A stretch of 64,000 nucleotides of DNA from Anaerolineae bacterium (GCA_013360465.1 JABWBO010000001.1:62001-126000), one strand, 5' to 3'. Positions 40,871 to 50,022 are shown, counted from the stretch's first letter. Program-made: numbers and translations. The notes: generated by a model from the sequence alone, not told the origin.

Positions 40871-41384
40871 TACACCGTCTGAGCAAACCTTGACAGCGGA
40901 GACGGGCGGCAGCGGGACTCAGCGTCGCCCGTCTCTTTTATTGTTTCTTCTTTTGGTCGCAGCGGTCGCTCTGGCGCTGTATTTTGGCGTCAATGTGTTG
41001 GGTGTACTCTTTGCCATGATCGTGCCGCCAATGCCGCCAGTTCCGGCGGGACTGATCGAAATCGGGCACGAGAGCGAGGCGTATGGAGTCGATGTTTGGA
41101 CCTACACGTCTCTGTCCGATCCCTGCGAATATGTCGCTCAATTGGAGCAATTCGGCGTGTGTTCAGTTGCCCCCTTGCAATGTGGTGAGATTCGCACGAC
41201 GCCCGACTTGCAGTTTGAGACGAGCCAGGTGGCACGCTGCGCCGGTGAACAGGAATTCTCCATCTTCAATATGCAGTGGTGGGCGCGGATTGCGCGCGTC
41301 AATGCGGATGGAACGACCCGTCTGGAATTGGAGCGCGAGGTCTTCTGGATCGGTGAGGGCGAGCAACAGGTTGGGAACCGCTAA
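40848..41384 (+). CDS. single-pass membrane protein with Cys-rich external part
   Basis: The protein has 178 residues from ATG 40848; a TTG three codons earlier is possible. A Ser/Thr/Gly-rich cytoplasmic head is followed by one membrane helix (LLLFLLLVAAVALALYFGVNVLGVLF), a Pro hinge (PPMPPVPAG) and an external region with four Cys (SDPCEYV, FGVCSV, LQCGEI, ARCAGE), which probably pair. It resembles the preceding protein in layout though not in detailed sequence. It overlaps the previous gene and ends the operon; no clear terminator follows. The function is unknown. Confidence 0.55.
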   Translation: MNNSGSSDTPSEQTLTAETGGSGTQRRPSLLLFLLLVAAVALALYFGVNVLGVLFAMIVPPMPPVPAGLIEIGHESEAYGVDVWTYTSLSDPCEYVAQLEQFGVCSVAPLQCGEIRTTPDLQFETSQVARCAGEQEFSIFNMQWWARIARVNADGTTRLELEREVFWIGEGEQQVGNR

Positions 41385-41598
41385 CCCCTAACAGTTTTTC
41401 AGCCCGCCACTACCGAAAACGCAGCCAATTGTAGATAATACAATCTGGAATCCATGAGTTTCCCAGGTGGCAGATGAAGGAGGTGCGGTGGTGCTGAGGC
41501 GGTCTCTCACACCACGTCTCATTAACCCCTCGCAGCGCATACGTCGGTAAATCACAACCCACGCAGTTCATCACACGAGATGCAGCCTGGAGGGAGTT
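41385..41598. other. leader region upstream of ileS, no gene
   Basis: The region of 214 bases contains a short inverted repeat, ATTGTA (41428-41433) and TACAAT (41439-41444), and a ribosome site GGAGGGAG just before ileS. I looked for a T-box (conserved antiterminator bulge) and for an Ile-rich leader peptide and found neither. Confidence 0.4.
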
Positions 41599-44500
41599 AT
41601 GTTCAAGAGCGTGAGTCCGAAGGTAGATATCCCGAAAGTGGAGCGGGAACAGCTCGACTTTTGGAGAGCGAAACGCATCTTCCAGCGGTCGATGGAAGAG
41701 CGGCAGGGCGCGCCCCGGTACGTGACCTATGAAGGTCCGCCGACGGTTAACGGCACGCCGGGCGTTCATCACGTCCTGGCGCGGGCATTCAAGGATATTT
41801 TCCCCCGATATAAGACCATGCGAGGCTACTATGCGCTTCGCAAGGGCGGGTGGGATACGCATGGGCTGCCGGTCGAGATCGCCCTGGAGAAGGAACTCGG
41901 TTTCACCCATAAGCGGCAGATCGAGGAATATGGCATCGCCGCCTTCAACGAAAAATGCCGTACCAGCGTCCTGCGCAACATCTCTACCTGGGAGCGTTTC
42001 ACCGAGCGCATGGCGTACTGGACCGACCTGGACAACGCCTATGTGACGTTCACCAACGACTATGTGGAGAGCGTCTGGTGGGTCCTGAAGGAATTCTTCG
42101 ATAAGGGGCTGCTCTACAAGGGCTTGAAGGTCGTCCCCTACTGTGCGCGCTGCGGCACACCGCTGAGCAGCCATGAAGTGGCGCTCGGCTACAAGGAAGT
42201 CAAAGACCCCAGCGTTTATGTGCGTTTTCCGGTGCGCGACAAGCCGGGAACCTATTTCCTGGTCTGGACGACCACTCCCTGGACGCTTCCCGCCAACGTC
42301 GCGCTGGCGGTGGGAGCGAATGTCGATTATGTCGAGGTCGAAGGTCCGCTGCCAGAGGGCGAGGGGACGGAACACCTAATCCTTGCGGCGGCGCTGAAGG
42401 ACAAAGTACTTAAGCAGGCGGATGGCTACCGCGTGGTCCGGCAGTATAAGGGCAAGGATCTGCTGGGGATGCAGTATAACCCGTTGTATACCTACCTGCC
42501 CGTCGGACAGAAATACGCTTACCTCGTCCCAGGCGATTTTGTCAGCACTGAAGACGGGACCGGTATCGTCCACATTGCTCCGGCGTTCGGCGCGGATGAC
42601 ATGGCGGTCGCCCAGTCACAGGGACTGCCGGTGCTGCAAACAGTCGCCGCCGATGGCACCTTTGTCGATGCCGTGACGGAGTTTCGCGGGATGTGGGTCA
42701 AGGATGCTGACCCCGAAATCACGCGGGATCTGCGCAAGCGCGGTCTGCTGTACAAGTCTGAGAAGTACGAACACACCTATCCGTTCTGCTGGCGCGATGG
42801 CACGCCGCTGATCTACTTCGCGCGCGATTCCTGGTTCGTTCGCTCGACCGCTTACCGTGATCGAATGATCGCCAACAACCAGGAAATTGCCTGGTATCCC
42901 GATCACGTTCGTGACGGTCGCTTCGGCAACTGGCTGAACGAGCTGAAGGATTGGGCGCTGGGTCGTGAACGCTATTGGGGGACGACACTGCCCATCTGGA
43001 TCGACGATCAGACCGGCGACATGATCTGTGTGGGCAGTCGCGAAGAGCTGAGCCGGCTGGCTGGGCGCGATTTATCTCAGCTTGATCTGCATCGCCCCTA
43101 TGTCGATGAGATCACTTTTCCGAATCCCGCAGGGACGGGCGGCACGATGCGGCGTGTGCCGGAAGTGATCGATGTATGGTTCGACAGCGGCGCCATGCCG
43201 GTGGCGCAGTGGGGATACCCGGCGCGCAATGCCGAGATGTTCGAGTCGCAGTTCCCTGCCGACTATATCTGTGAAGCGGTCGATCAGACTCGCGGGTGGT
43301 TCTATACCCTGCACGCAATCAGCACCATGCTCTTCGACACGCCGTCGTTCAAGAACGTCATCTGCCTGGGCTTGATCCTCGATGGGGATGGGCAGAAGAT
43401 GTCGAAGAGCCGGGGCAACGTCATCGATCCCTGGGACATCATGAACACCCATGGTGCGGATGCCATGCGCTGGTATCTGTACACGTCGGGACCTCCTGGG
43501 GAACCGCGCCGCTTCTCCAGCGACCTGGTCGGCGAGACAGTGAGTAAAGTGTGGTTGACGCTGTGGAACACCTACAGCTTTTTCGTCACTTATGCCAACA
43601 TCGACGGCTGGACGCCGCAGACGCCTGCGCCGCCGGTTTTGGGGCGCGAGTCGATGGATCGCTTCGTCATCGCCGAGCTGCATGAACTGGTGAAGGAAGT
43701 GACTGAAGCTTTCGATACCTATGATGTGCCCGGAGCGACTCGCCCTGTGGCATCTTTCATCGACATGCTGAGCAACTGGTACGTACGCTTGAGCCGTCGC
43801 CGCTTCTGGAAAAGCGAGAACGACGCCGACAAGCAGGGCGCTTATGCAACGCTGTACGAGTGTCTGACCACCATCGCCAGGCTGATCGCGCCGACGATGC
43901 CGTTCGTCGGCGATGCGATCTATCGCAATCTTGTGGCGGAAGCTGTACCGGGCGCGGCGGACAGCGTTCATCTTGCCCTGTGGCCCGAATACGATCCAGC
44001 GCTGATCGACACCCGCCTGATCAACGAGATGCGCCTTGTTCAGCGCCTTGTCACGCTGGGGCGCTCAGCGCGTGAGAGCGTGAAGATCGGTGTGCGCCAG
44101 CCCCTTGCGCGAGCGCGCTTCAATCCGCGTGATGCGGCGGAAGCGGATGTCATCCGTAGGATGGCTGGCGTGATTGCCGGCGAGCTGAACGTCAAGAGCG
44201 TCGAGGTCCTCGAAAGCGCCGCCGATGTCGTCAATTTCCGCTTGAATCCGCTGCCGAGTCTCCTCGGCAAGAAGTTTGGCAAGGACTTCCCGCGCGTGCA
44301 GAAGGCGCTGCGCGAAGGCGAATCGGCGGACGTGCGGCGCTGGGCAGAGACGCTGCTGCGTGGCGAGAACGTCGTAATCACGCTGGATGGACAGACCTTT
44401 GAAGGGACGCCTCAGGAGATCGAAGTCAAGCACGATGCCGCAGCTGGTTATGCTGTGGTGGAAGACGACGGCTATCTCGTCGCGCTGGATACCACGCTGA

Positions 44501-44814
44501 CCGAATCGCTGATCCTCGAAGGGTTGGCGCGCGAAGTGGTTCGCCGGGTGCAGTCTCTCCGCAAGGATGCGGATTTCGATATCAGCGAACAGATCGCGCT
44601 GCGCTACGAAGCGAGCGACCGCCTGAACGAGGCGATTCGGCGTTTTGGCGAGTATATCCAGGCGGAGACGCTGGCAGTCACGGTTGAACCGGGGCGGCCC
44701 GAAGAGTCTTTCGTGCAGGCGTCGTACATGGCTTCACCCGATGGTGACCCGAAGAAAGATACTTCTATCGACGGGGAAACCCTGCACATCGGCGTGAGGC
44801 GCTACCAGGCGTAG
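41599..44814 (+). CDS. ileS: isoleucyl-tRNA synthetase, GxHH type
   Basis: The 1071-residue class-I synthetase charges tRNA-Ile. The first signature is GTPGVHHVLARAFKD near residue 52, where the HIGH box reads in the G-x-H-H form. The second is GQKMSKSRGN near residue 597. The editing domain has TTTPWTLPANVAL and the TGIVHIAPAFGADD block, and the anticodon-binding part follows WYVRLSRRRFW. The start ATG is preceded by GGAGGGAG. The sequence belongs with the eukaryote-like IleRS2 type, known for low sensitivity to mupirocin in bacteria that carry it. It is the only ileS visible here and is followed by a very strong terminator. Confidence 0.96.
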   Translation: MFKSVSPKVDIPKVEREQLDFWRAKRIFQRSMEERQGAPRYVTYEGPPTVNGTPGVHHVLARAFKDIFPRYKTMRGYYALRKGGWDTHGLPVEIALEKELGFTHKRQIEEYGIAAFNEKCRTSVLRNISTWERFTERMAYWTDLDNAYVTFTNDYVESVWWVLKEFFDKGLLYKGLKVVPYCARCGTPLSSHEVALGYKEVKDPSVYVRFPVRDKPGTYFLVWTTTPWTLPANVALAVGANVDYVEVEGPLPEGEGTEHLILAAALKDKVLKQADGYRVVRQYKGKDLLGMQYNPLYTYLPVGQKYAYLVPGDFVSTEDGTGIVHIAPAFGADDMAVAQSQGLPVLQTVAADGTFVDAVTEFRGMWVKDADPEITRDLRKRGLLYKSEKYEHTYPFCWRDGTPLIYFARDSWFVRSTAYRDRMIANNQEIAWYPDHVRDGRFGNWLNELKDWALGRERYWGTTLPIWIDDQTGDMICVGSREELSRLAGRDLSQLDLHRPYVDEITFPNPAGTGGTMRRVPEVIDVWFDSGAMPVAQWGYPARNAEMFESQFPADYICEAVDQTRGWFYTLHAISTMLFDTPSFKNVICLGLILDGDGQKMSKSRGNVIDPWDIMNTHGADAMRWYLYTSGPPGEPRRFSSDLVGETVSKVWLTLWNTYSFFVTYANIDGWTPQTPAPPVLGRESMDRFVIAELHELVKEVTEAFDTYDVPGATRPVASFIDMLSNWYVRLSRRRFWKSENDADKQGAYATLYECLTTIARLIAPTMPFVGDAIYRNLVAEAVPGAADSVHLALWPEYDPALIDTRLINEMRLVQRLVTLGRSARESVKIGVRQPLARARFNPRDAAEADVIRRMAGVIAGELNVKSVEVLESAADVVNFRLNPLPSLLGKKFGKDFPRVQKALREGESADVRRWAETLLRGENVVITLDGQTFEGTPQEIEVKHDAAAGYAVVEDDGYLVALDTTLTESLILEGLAREVVRRVQSLRKDADFDISEQIALRYEASDRLNEAIRRFGEYIQAETLAVTVEPGRPEESFVQASYMASPDGDPKKDTSIDGETLHIGVRRYQA

Positions 44815-44839
44815 TTGTGCCAAATCACCCATGCGATCC

Positions 44840-44880
44840 GACGGCGGGGCTGTGAACGTTACAGCCCCGCCGTCCTTTTT
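44840..44880 (+). terminator. terminator after ileS
   Basis: GACGGCGGGGCTGT (44840-44853) and ACAGCCCCGCCGTC (44861-44874) form a perfect 14-base stem with a 7-base loop, followed by C and TTTTT (44876-44880). Confidence 0.93.
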
Positions 44881-44950
44881 GTGTACAATTCACCAAAATT
44901 GCCATCATCCGTTGTGAAATACGTCGGAAACCTTCTCTGTAATTGGTCAA

Positions 44951-44956
44951 TATAAT
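44951..44956 (+). promoter_or_regulatory. -10 box of the PucR-type regulator gene
   Basis: A consensus TATAAT lies 27 bases before the GGTGG ribosome site region. No -35 box of good quality is found at the right distance, so an activator may be needed. Confidence 0.4.
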
Positions 44957-44983
44957 CAATGCCGTTCAGGGTAGGTGGTGAAG

Positions 44984-46627
44984 ATGACCGAAAACAACAG
45001 CGCATCGCTCCAATCGCTCCTCCAATTCGCGCTTCCGCTGGGAACCCAGCTTGTCACTGGCAGCGCCGACGAGGCGATCACCTGGGCGGTCACGGTACAG
45101 GCGCAGCCTCCGGCGTTTCCCGACGTGTATGGGGGTGAACTGGCGCTGGTGTCGCTGGATATCCTTCGATCCTATGACAGCCGCCTGACTCTCGCCGACG
45201 TTATTCTCAAGCTGGCGGAAGCCGGCGTGTGCGCTATCGCCTCGAAGCACGACGTCTCGCAGAGCGCCGTCAAGGCGGCGACTGAGGCGGGGGTTGCGCT
45301 GCTGGCACTGCCGGATGACAGCAGCCTGCCGCGCGTCGAACGTGCGGTGAACACGCTCATCGTCAATTACCGCGCACAGGTCACGCAGCGTGCCATGGAA
45401 ATTCAGCGCCAGCTCACCCGCCTGGCGGCGGAGAACCGCGATCTGAACAGCCTGCTCCAGCTGGTGGCGCGGGTCACGGCGAAACCTGTCGTGATTCACG
45501 ATGATGCCGGGGCGATCATGGCTCAGGTTTATCCCAGCGTGGCGCGCCGTACTCAGACTGGTGCAGGACGCAGTCTGCTTCACAGCCTTCCCTATGGCGC
45601 GTTTCAAAACTGGCTCAACCGGGATGCGCCGAATGCCGAAGGAGCCATCGTACGCAGCCCGCTGGGGTTTACGACGATTCTGAGAGTGGAAAAACGAATC
45701 GCCGGGTATCTTTCGCTGGTCGACAGCCGCGATGTACTGGATGATTTCGACCGCATGATCCTGAGCTATGGCGCAGATGTTTGCGCTGTCGAACTTGCCA
45801 AGAGCCGTGCGATTGCCTTCGCAGTGGAGCAGGCACGCGGCGACTGGGTGCAGATGTGGCTGAGCGGTACGCCCGTCGATGATGACATGCTGGCGGCGCG
45901 CGCTCAGCAGGCGGGTTTTGAGCCAGATACCCTGTATCTCGTCGCGGTGTACCGGGCGACCAGCGATTCTGGGGCGATTCTGCCGCTTGACGCCCTGATA
46001 CCCCTGGTGCGCGATGACATGACCCGCCGGCAGAGTGCCGGAGCTGTCGGTCAGGTCGTCGACATGATCGTGGCGCTCTATCCTATGGACAATGTCGCTC
46101 AGACGCCGCGCATCCGGCGGCTCGTCGATGAAGTGCGTGAACAACTGGTCTCGCGCACGCCCAGCGGCTTGGTTGCTGCCGGTCTCAGCCGCCCGGTGGT
46201 TGGCGTGAGCGCACTGCGCGAAGCCTTTCGCGAGGCGAAAGATGCCCTTACGATTGCGAACGAGCTGGGCGACCGTGAACAGTCGACGTTCTACGGGGAC
46301 CTTAAGCTGTATCAACTGCTCCTTGCGCTAAAGGATCACAATCTCGATCAGATGCGCCGGTTCTATGAAGAAACTCTGGGTCCTCTTGCCGACCACGACG
46401 AGCGCAAGCAGGGCGATCTCATTCGCACGCTTATGGGCTTCTTCGATGCCAACGGCAACCTGGCGAAAGCCGCCAACGATCTTGATGTGCATCGCAATAC
46501 GCTTGTCTACCGGCTGGAAAGGATCAGCGAGCTGACCGGGCTGAACCTGGAAGATGCTGATAATAGACTCATTCTGCACCTTGCTTTGAAGATTAAACGG
46601 GTGTTGGCGACGCTCCCCGGACTTTAG
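44984..46627 (+). CDS. PucR-family transcriptional regulator
   Basis: The protein has 547 residues from ATG 44984 (AGGTGG five bases before). The N-terminal PucR domain (about 10-125) contains ALPLGTQLVTGSADEAITWAV and GELALVSLDILRS. It is followed by a GAF-like segment and a CdaR/GGDEF-like domain. The C-terminal HTH_30 domain (about 480-540) contains LIRTLMGFFDANGNLAKAANDLDVHRNTLVYRLERI, the PucR recognition helix. Family members sense purines, proline, amino acids or other small molecules. It sits alone between ileS and a small basic protein, without an adjacent catabolic operon, so the ligand cannot be inferred. Confidence 0.9.
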   Translation: MTENNSASLQSLLQFALPLGTQLVTGSADEAITWAVTVQAQPPAFPDVYGGELALVSLDILRSYDSRLTLADVILKLAEAGVCAIASKHDVSQSAVKAATEAGVALLALPDDSSLPRVERAVNTLIVNYRAQVTQRAMEIQRQLTRLAAENRDLNSLLQLVARVTAKPVVIHDDAGAIMAQVYPSVARRTQTGAGRSLLHSLPYGAFQNWLNRDAPNAEGAIVRSPLGFTTILRVEKRIAGYLSLVDSRDVLDDFDRMILSYGADVCAVELAKSRAIAFAVEQARGDWVQMWLSGTPVDDDMLAARAQQAGFEPDTLYLVAVYRATSDSGAILPLDALIPLVRDDMTRRQSAGAVGQVVDMIVALYPMDNVAQTPRIRRLVDEVREQLVSRTPSGLVAAGLSRPVVGVSALREAFREAKDALTIANELGDREQSTFYGDLKLYQLLLALKDHNLDQMRRFYEETLGPLADHDERKQGDLIRTLMGFFDANGNLAKAANDLDVHRNTLVYRLERISELTGLNLEDADNRLILHLALKIKRVLATLPGL

Positions 46628-46752
46628 TCTCGACCCAGCGACGAAATGCTTGCGCGATTCGCTGGCGCAGTGTTAAATTTGCGTGGTATACTTCGCGTAA
46701 GTGTGCCGAAGAATTTTTAACGGTGATTTCATTAAAACAAGGGAGCAGAACG

Positions 46753-46965
46753 ATGGCTAAGAAAGCGGATGTTGAGTTCTACGACGTGAAGACCCGCAAG
46801 AAGGTCTCCATCGACGAGAAGAACGTCCTTAAGACGACCTTCACGACCAAGACGGGGCAGACCCGCTATGGTTTCCGCGGCAAGACGTCGGATGGACGGA
46901 TGCTGACCAAGTTCGTCAGCAAAGCCGACTGGGATAAGTCGAAATATCCCGTCGAGAAGAAATGA
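46753..46965 (+). CDS. small basic protein, unknown function
   Basis: The 70-residue protein starts at ATG 46753, seven bases after GGGAG; the frame before it is not needed. It is rich in Lys and Thr, with VEFYDVKTRKKVSIDEKNV, TTKTGQTRYGFRGKTSDG and LTKFVSKADWDKSKYPVE. The Tyr-Gly-Phe-Arg-Gly segment suggests a small beta fold, perhaps nucleic-acid binding, but I recognise no named family. A -10-like TATACT (46687-46692) lies upstream and a good terminator follows, so it is expressed as a single gene. Confidence 0.72.
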   Translation: MAKKADVEFYDVKTRKKVSIDEKNVLKTTFTTKTGQTRYGFRGKTSDGRMLTKFVSKADWDKSKYPVEKK

Positions 46966-46976
46966 GCTTGTTTCAC

Positions 46977-47008
46977 GCCGCGCTGTCGTAAGACGGCGCG
47001 GCTGTTTT
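46977..47008 (+). terminator. terminator after the small basic protein gene
   Basis: GCCGCGCTGTC (46977-46987) pairs with GACGGCGCGGC (46992-47002), 11 base pairs including one G-T, with a GTAA loop and a TGTTTT tail. Confidence 0.82.
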
Positions 47009-47807
47009 ACAGCCATTTACTGATCAGCGCTTCGATCTCGCCGTCGCGCAGCAGCGATGAAATCCCCTCTGCCACGTACCAGGAAACGTCTGGGCGGTCG
47101 ATGCGACTGATAGCAGCATAGAGGACATCGGTCACATAAACAGCGTGTGGATGCCATCCTCCGCTGTTCCTCAGATAGAGTCGGGCGCTTACGGCGTCCA
47201 CCAGCGCCGCCTCCGCTGTTCCCGTCCGCAGTGTATCCAACGCAGCGTCCGGCGTCTCCTGCGGCAGCAATCCATACGATGCGACTCGCCGCAGCCATTC
47301 CAGGGCGACGGCGTGAGCGACCGAGCCATACTCGAATGCCAGAGTCTGTCCTGGCAGATCCTCCATAGAACGCAGTGGGTGATCGGCGATCAGCATCAAC
47401 CCGGCGTTGAAGTAGGGCGGGCTGGCGCTGATCGTACGCGATCGGTTGAGATCGATAGGTGTCGCTGCGATGATGACATCGACTCGGTCGGCTGAAAGGG
47501 CGTCATACAGACCGTCATATCCCAAGCCGACGAGTTGAAGAGGCGCTCCGAGTCCGTCGGCAAGCATCTGGCTGAGATCGATCTCTAATCCGGCATATCC
47601 TTCACTGCCAGCGAACGCAAAAGGGGGATTGCTGGCATCGATACCTACGCGGAGTACACCGGTCGGCAGCGCCTCAATGAAAGACGGACGGGGCGCGTCA
47701 AACGCACCATGAAGGATGAGGATGGCGGCGAGCAGCGCACTGGAGAGGATGAATACGCGCCCGACACGTCCTGGCTCAGCGTGCTTCGACAATGCCCGAT
47801 CGCGCAT
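47007..47807 (-). CDS. solute-binding protein family 3 (amino-acid type), membrane-anchored
   Basis: The protein has 266 residues from ATG 47807. The frame continues upstream, but within the glycosidase gene, and this Met gives a normal signal anchor (VFILSSALLAAILILHGAF). The mature part is a bacterial extracellular solute-binding domain 3: LPTGVLRVGIDASNPPFAFAG, GLEIDLSQMLADGLG, YDGLYDALSADRVDVIIAAT and LPGQTLAFEYGSVAHAVA. Such proteins bind polar amino acids for ABC importers or act as sensors, but no permease or ATPase is next to it. There is no lipobox Cys. It overlaps the upstream glycosidase gene by 32 bases. Confidence 0.83.
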   Translation of the reverse strand: MRDRALSKHAEPGRVGRVFILSSALLAAILILHGAFDAPRPSFIEALPTGVLRVGIDASNPPFAFAGSEGYAGLEIDLSQMLADGLGAPLQLVGLGYDGLYDALSADRVDVIIAATPIDLNRSRTISASPPYFNAGLMLIADHPLRSMEDLPGQTLAFEYGSVAHAVALEWLRRVASYGLLPQETPDAALDTLRTGTAEAALVDAVSARLYLRNSGGWHPHAVYVTDVLYAAISRIDRPDVSWYVAEGISSLLRDGEIEALISKWL

Positions 47808-48936
47808 AGGCTTGGACCTCGTAATAGATAGGGTGGAGTTGAAAGACGGTATCGGCGAATGTGAAGTGATCAGGGTAGCTGAGCGTGGGCTGTGGGTAGC
47901 GAAAGACCCAGAGGCAGATACGTTCTGCCCACTGCCAGTTTTTCTCAGTGAAGCGCAGGGCATCAAGTGTGTAGGCGACGCGCTGCGCCGGCGTGACAGC
48001 GTGAATCCATCGAGGGTGATCGTTCCAGCCGGTTTCGGTTACATAAACCGGTTTGTCTCCGTCGCCATTACGCACCATCACCTCGCGAAGCAGCTCAGCA
48101 CGGCGAAAGTTGAGGACATCTGGCGAAGCGGCTGCTTCCGCCGGGTGTGTGAAGCCGTAGGTGTGTACCGCCAGCGCATCGAAGAAGTCACTGGCTTCAG
48201 CGTCGTACAGCGCCTCAAGGTAGCTGACGTCGTTGAGTCCATGCGGTGAGCCTTCAGGCTCCAGCGTCGGGGCGAGTCCGGCTGCAAGGATTTCAACATC
48301 CGGGTTGGCGGCGTGGGCGCTCCGATAGACAGTGCGCAGCAGGTCCGCATACCCAACCGGACTCACCGCCGAAAAACCCCACTCGAACGCCAGATTTGGC
48401 TCGTTCCAGATGACAATCTGATCGATCACGCCCTGATAGCGCCCGGCGAAGGCGGAAACGAATTCGGCGAAGTCTGGATAGGCGGCGCGGGGAAGCGTGT
48501 TCAGGGTGGTCAACCCAACATTCTCGGTATCGCGCTGCCGTACCCATGCTGGGACCAAGCCCATCCTGGCGATGATCCGGATGCCTTGATTCTGAGCATG
48601 GCGGACTATCCGATCCACGTTGTGCCAGTCGTAGAAGTTGTCGCTGGTCTCGATGTATGCCCAGGGGAGGAATTCGACGATGGTGGAAGCTCCCATTTCC
48701 CGGATGAGTTGGAGCGAACGCTGAATCTTCCATTCCTCAACTTCGTCGATGAGTCGGGTGTGCATGCACAGCTTTGGTTGCGCGGTATTTACGCGCTGGG
48801 GCACATCAAGCGGCGCGCGCGGCGGAGCAGGGACAAGCCCTTGCAGCAGCAGCAGCAGGATTAGCGCCCTTGTTCCCCAGGATAGGCAGGCTAGAAAGCT
48901 GTACGGGGCGGCGCGAAGGCGGGTCAAGTCAGGCAC
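47776..48936 (-). CDS. clan GH-A glycoside hydrolase, secreted or anchored
   Basis: The 386-residue protein has an N-terminal hydrophobic segment (ALILLLLLQGLV), so it is exported or anchored. A (beta/alpha)8 glycosidase domain follows. The acid/base is probably the Glu in VIWNEPNLAFEWG near residue 180, and the nucleophile the Glu in PVYVTETGWNDH near residue 303. The segments LIREMGASTIVEFLPWAYIE and GIRIIARMGLVPAW are also typical. The pattern fits families such as GH39, GH5 or GH53-like clan GH-A; the exact family and sugar are not determined. It stands with the binding protein gene, which may point to uptake of its products, though an amino-acid-type binder argues against this. Confidence 0.82.
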   Translation of the reverse strand: MPDLTRLRAAPYSFLACLSWGTRALILLLLLQGLVPAPPRAPLDVPQRVNTAQPKLCMHTRLIDEVEEWKIQRSLQLIREMGASTIVEFLPWAYIETSDNFYDWHNVDRIVRHAQNQGIRIIARMGLVPAWVRQRDTENVGLTTLNTLPRAAYPDFAEFVSAFAGRYQGVIDQIVIWNEPNLAFEWGFSAVSPVGYADLLRTVYRSAHAANPDVEILAAGLAPTLEPEGSPHGLNDVSYLEALYDAEASDFFDALAVHTYGFTHPAEAAASPDVLNFRRAELLREVMVRNGDGDKPVYVTETGWNDHPRWIHAVTPAQRVAYTLDALRFTEKNWQWAERICLWVFRYPQPTLSYPDHFTFADTVFQLHPIYYEVQAYARSGIVEAR

Positions 48937-49025
48937 GTAGGCTTACACGATAGGAGAAAATGACCAGCAGAGAGGCTTGCGAAGGAGCGCTGTAGATACA
49001 TAAGAGGGGGAAATACATGGTCCAG

Positions 49026-49097
49026 TACCCCCAACAGGAATCGAACCTGTGCCTTTGCCTCCGGAGGGCAACGCTCTATCCGCTGAGCTATGGGGGC
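49026..49097 (-). tRNA. tRNA-Arg(CCG)
   Basis: The 72-base gene on the minus strand has acceptor arms GCCCCCA and TGGGGGT with discriminator A, a D arm GCTC-loop-GAGC, an anticodon stem TTGCC/GGCAA with loop CTCCGGA giving anticodon CCG, and a T arm ACAGG-TTCGATT-CCTGT. The first pair is G-T. No 3' CCA is encoded. It reads the CGG codon for arginine. Confidence 0.93.
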
Positions 49098-49110
49098 ATC
49101 CCTGAGGATC

Positions 49111-49139
49111 AGTGTATCAGCGTTTGAAAGGCGGCGCAA
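49111..49139 (-). promoter_or_regulatory. promoter of tRNA-Arg
   Basis: On the minus strand TTGCGC (49139-49134), 17 bases, then TACACT (49116-49111). The transcript would begin about seven bases before the mature tRNA end. Confidence 0.5.
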
Positions 49140-49257
49140 GTGCAGGTCGCCACGCGCCCATACCATCGCCATAACCTCTGGTTCGGCGGAAACCCCTGGA
49201 TGATTGGCGCGAAATCTGCTAACGTGCCAACATGCCGGAAGGTCTCAAGGAGAGAAC

Positions 49258-50022
49258 ATGTATGCCAAGCAACGCGCGTTTCTGCGAAAAATCGGCTTCC
49301 TGGCGGCGCTGACACTGCTCAGCGCGTGCAGCACGCTGACGCCAGACGATCCCGCCGCGACGCTGCGCGCTGAACGCGAAGGATATATCGCCGAGGCGAC
49401 GCAGATCGCGTCGAATATCCTGTTGCAGCAGACGCAATCGCTGGAGACGGTGTCGGCGGTGGAAGCCCGACTCAGCCAGGTCGAAGCCCGTAACGCTGCG
49501 CTGCTGTTGACGCTGCGTGCTGCTGTTCCTCCGACACAGCAGATCATCAACGACTCCGGGATTGTCACACCGGGACAGGTCGCAACGCCCGCGCCGCCCG
49601 GCTCGACAGGCGCTGCAAATAGTACGGCAATTCCCGGTGATGGCGCGCCTTTAGGAGCGATGCAGTTCCTCAGTGTGGCAACCGCCCTCACGGTGCGCGA
49701 CTCTGATGGTTGTGCGGATCTCGCCGCAAGCAGTTTTGCCGCCGATGTGCGGCGCATCTATGTCACAGCGCGCGCACAGAACATCGCTCAAGGGACGGTG
49801 ATGCGTGTTGAGTGGTTCTACGAGGGGAGTGCGACGTTTAGCGAGAGCTTCACGGTCGGCGTTAACGACGACGATTACTGCCTCTGGTTTTATATCGAGC
49901 CAACGGAAACAGTGTTTTCTCCGGGCAACTGGTCGGTCCAGCTCTACGCCAACGAACAGGCGATACAACCCAATGTGCCTTTCACTATTGGCGACATTGG
50001 CGACGTGATGACCGAAGGATGA
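49258..50022 (+). CDS. lipoprotein, unknown function
   Basis: The protein has 254 residues from ATG 49258, placed seven bases after a consensus AAGGAG. A basic N-terminus and hydrophobic segment end in the lipobox LLSAC (Cys about residue 22), so it should be lipid-anchored outside the membrane. A helical region with a coiled-coil look (residues 35-100, AEATQIASNILLQQTQSLETVSAVEARLSQVEARNAALLLT) follows, then a Pro/Thr/Gly linker, and a beta-rich C-terminal domain with AQNIAQGTVMRVEWFYEG, DDDYCLWFYIEPTE and PGNWSVQLYANE. I recognise no named family. It is the first gene of the surface-protein group to 53834. Confidence 0.7.
   Translation: MYAKQRAFLRKIGFLAALTLLSACSTLTPDDPAATLRAEREGYIAEATQIASNILLQQTQSLETVSAVEARLSQVEARNAALLLTLRAAVPPTQQIINDSGIVTPGQVATPAPPGSTGAANSTAIPGDGAPLGAMQFLSVATALTVRDSDGCADLAASSFAADVRRIYVTARAQNIAQGTVMRVEWFYEGSATFSESFTVGVNDDDYCLWFYIEPTETVFSPGNWSVQLYANEQAIQPNVPFTIGDIGDVMTEG

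Noticed and set aside
41385-41598. T-box or Ile leader peptide before ileS
   Set aside because: No conserved T-box antiterminator bulge and no Ile-rich short frame; the two short frames present (from 41454 and 41474) code for seven unrelated residues each.
48937-49257. Further RNA genes around tRNA-Arg
   Set aside because: Only one cloverleaf can be drawn; the rest has no conserved RNA motif that I recognise.
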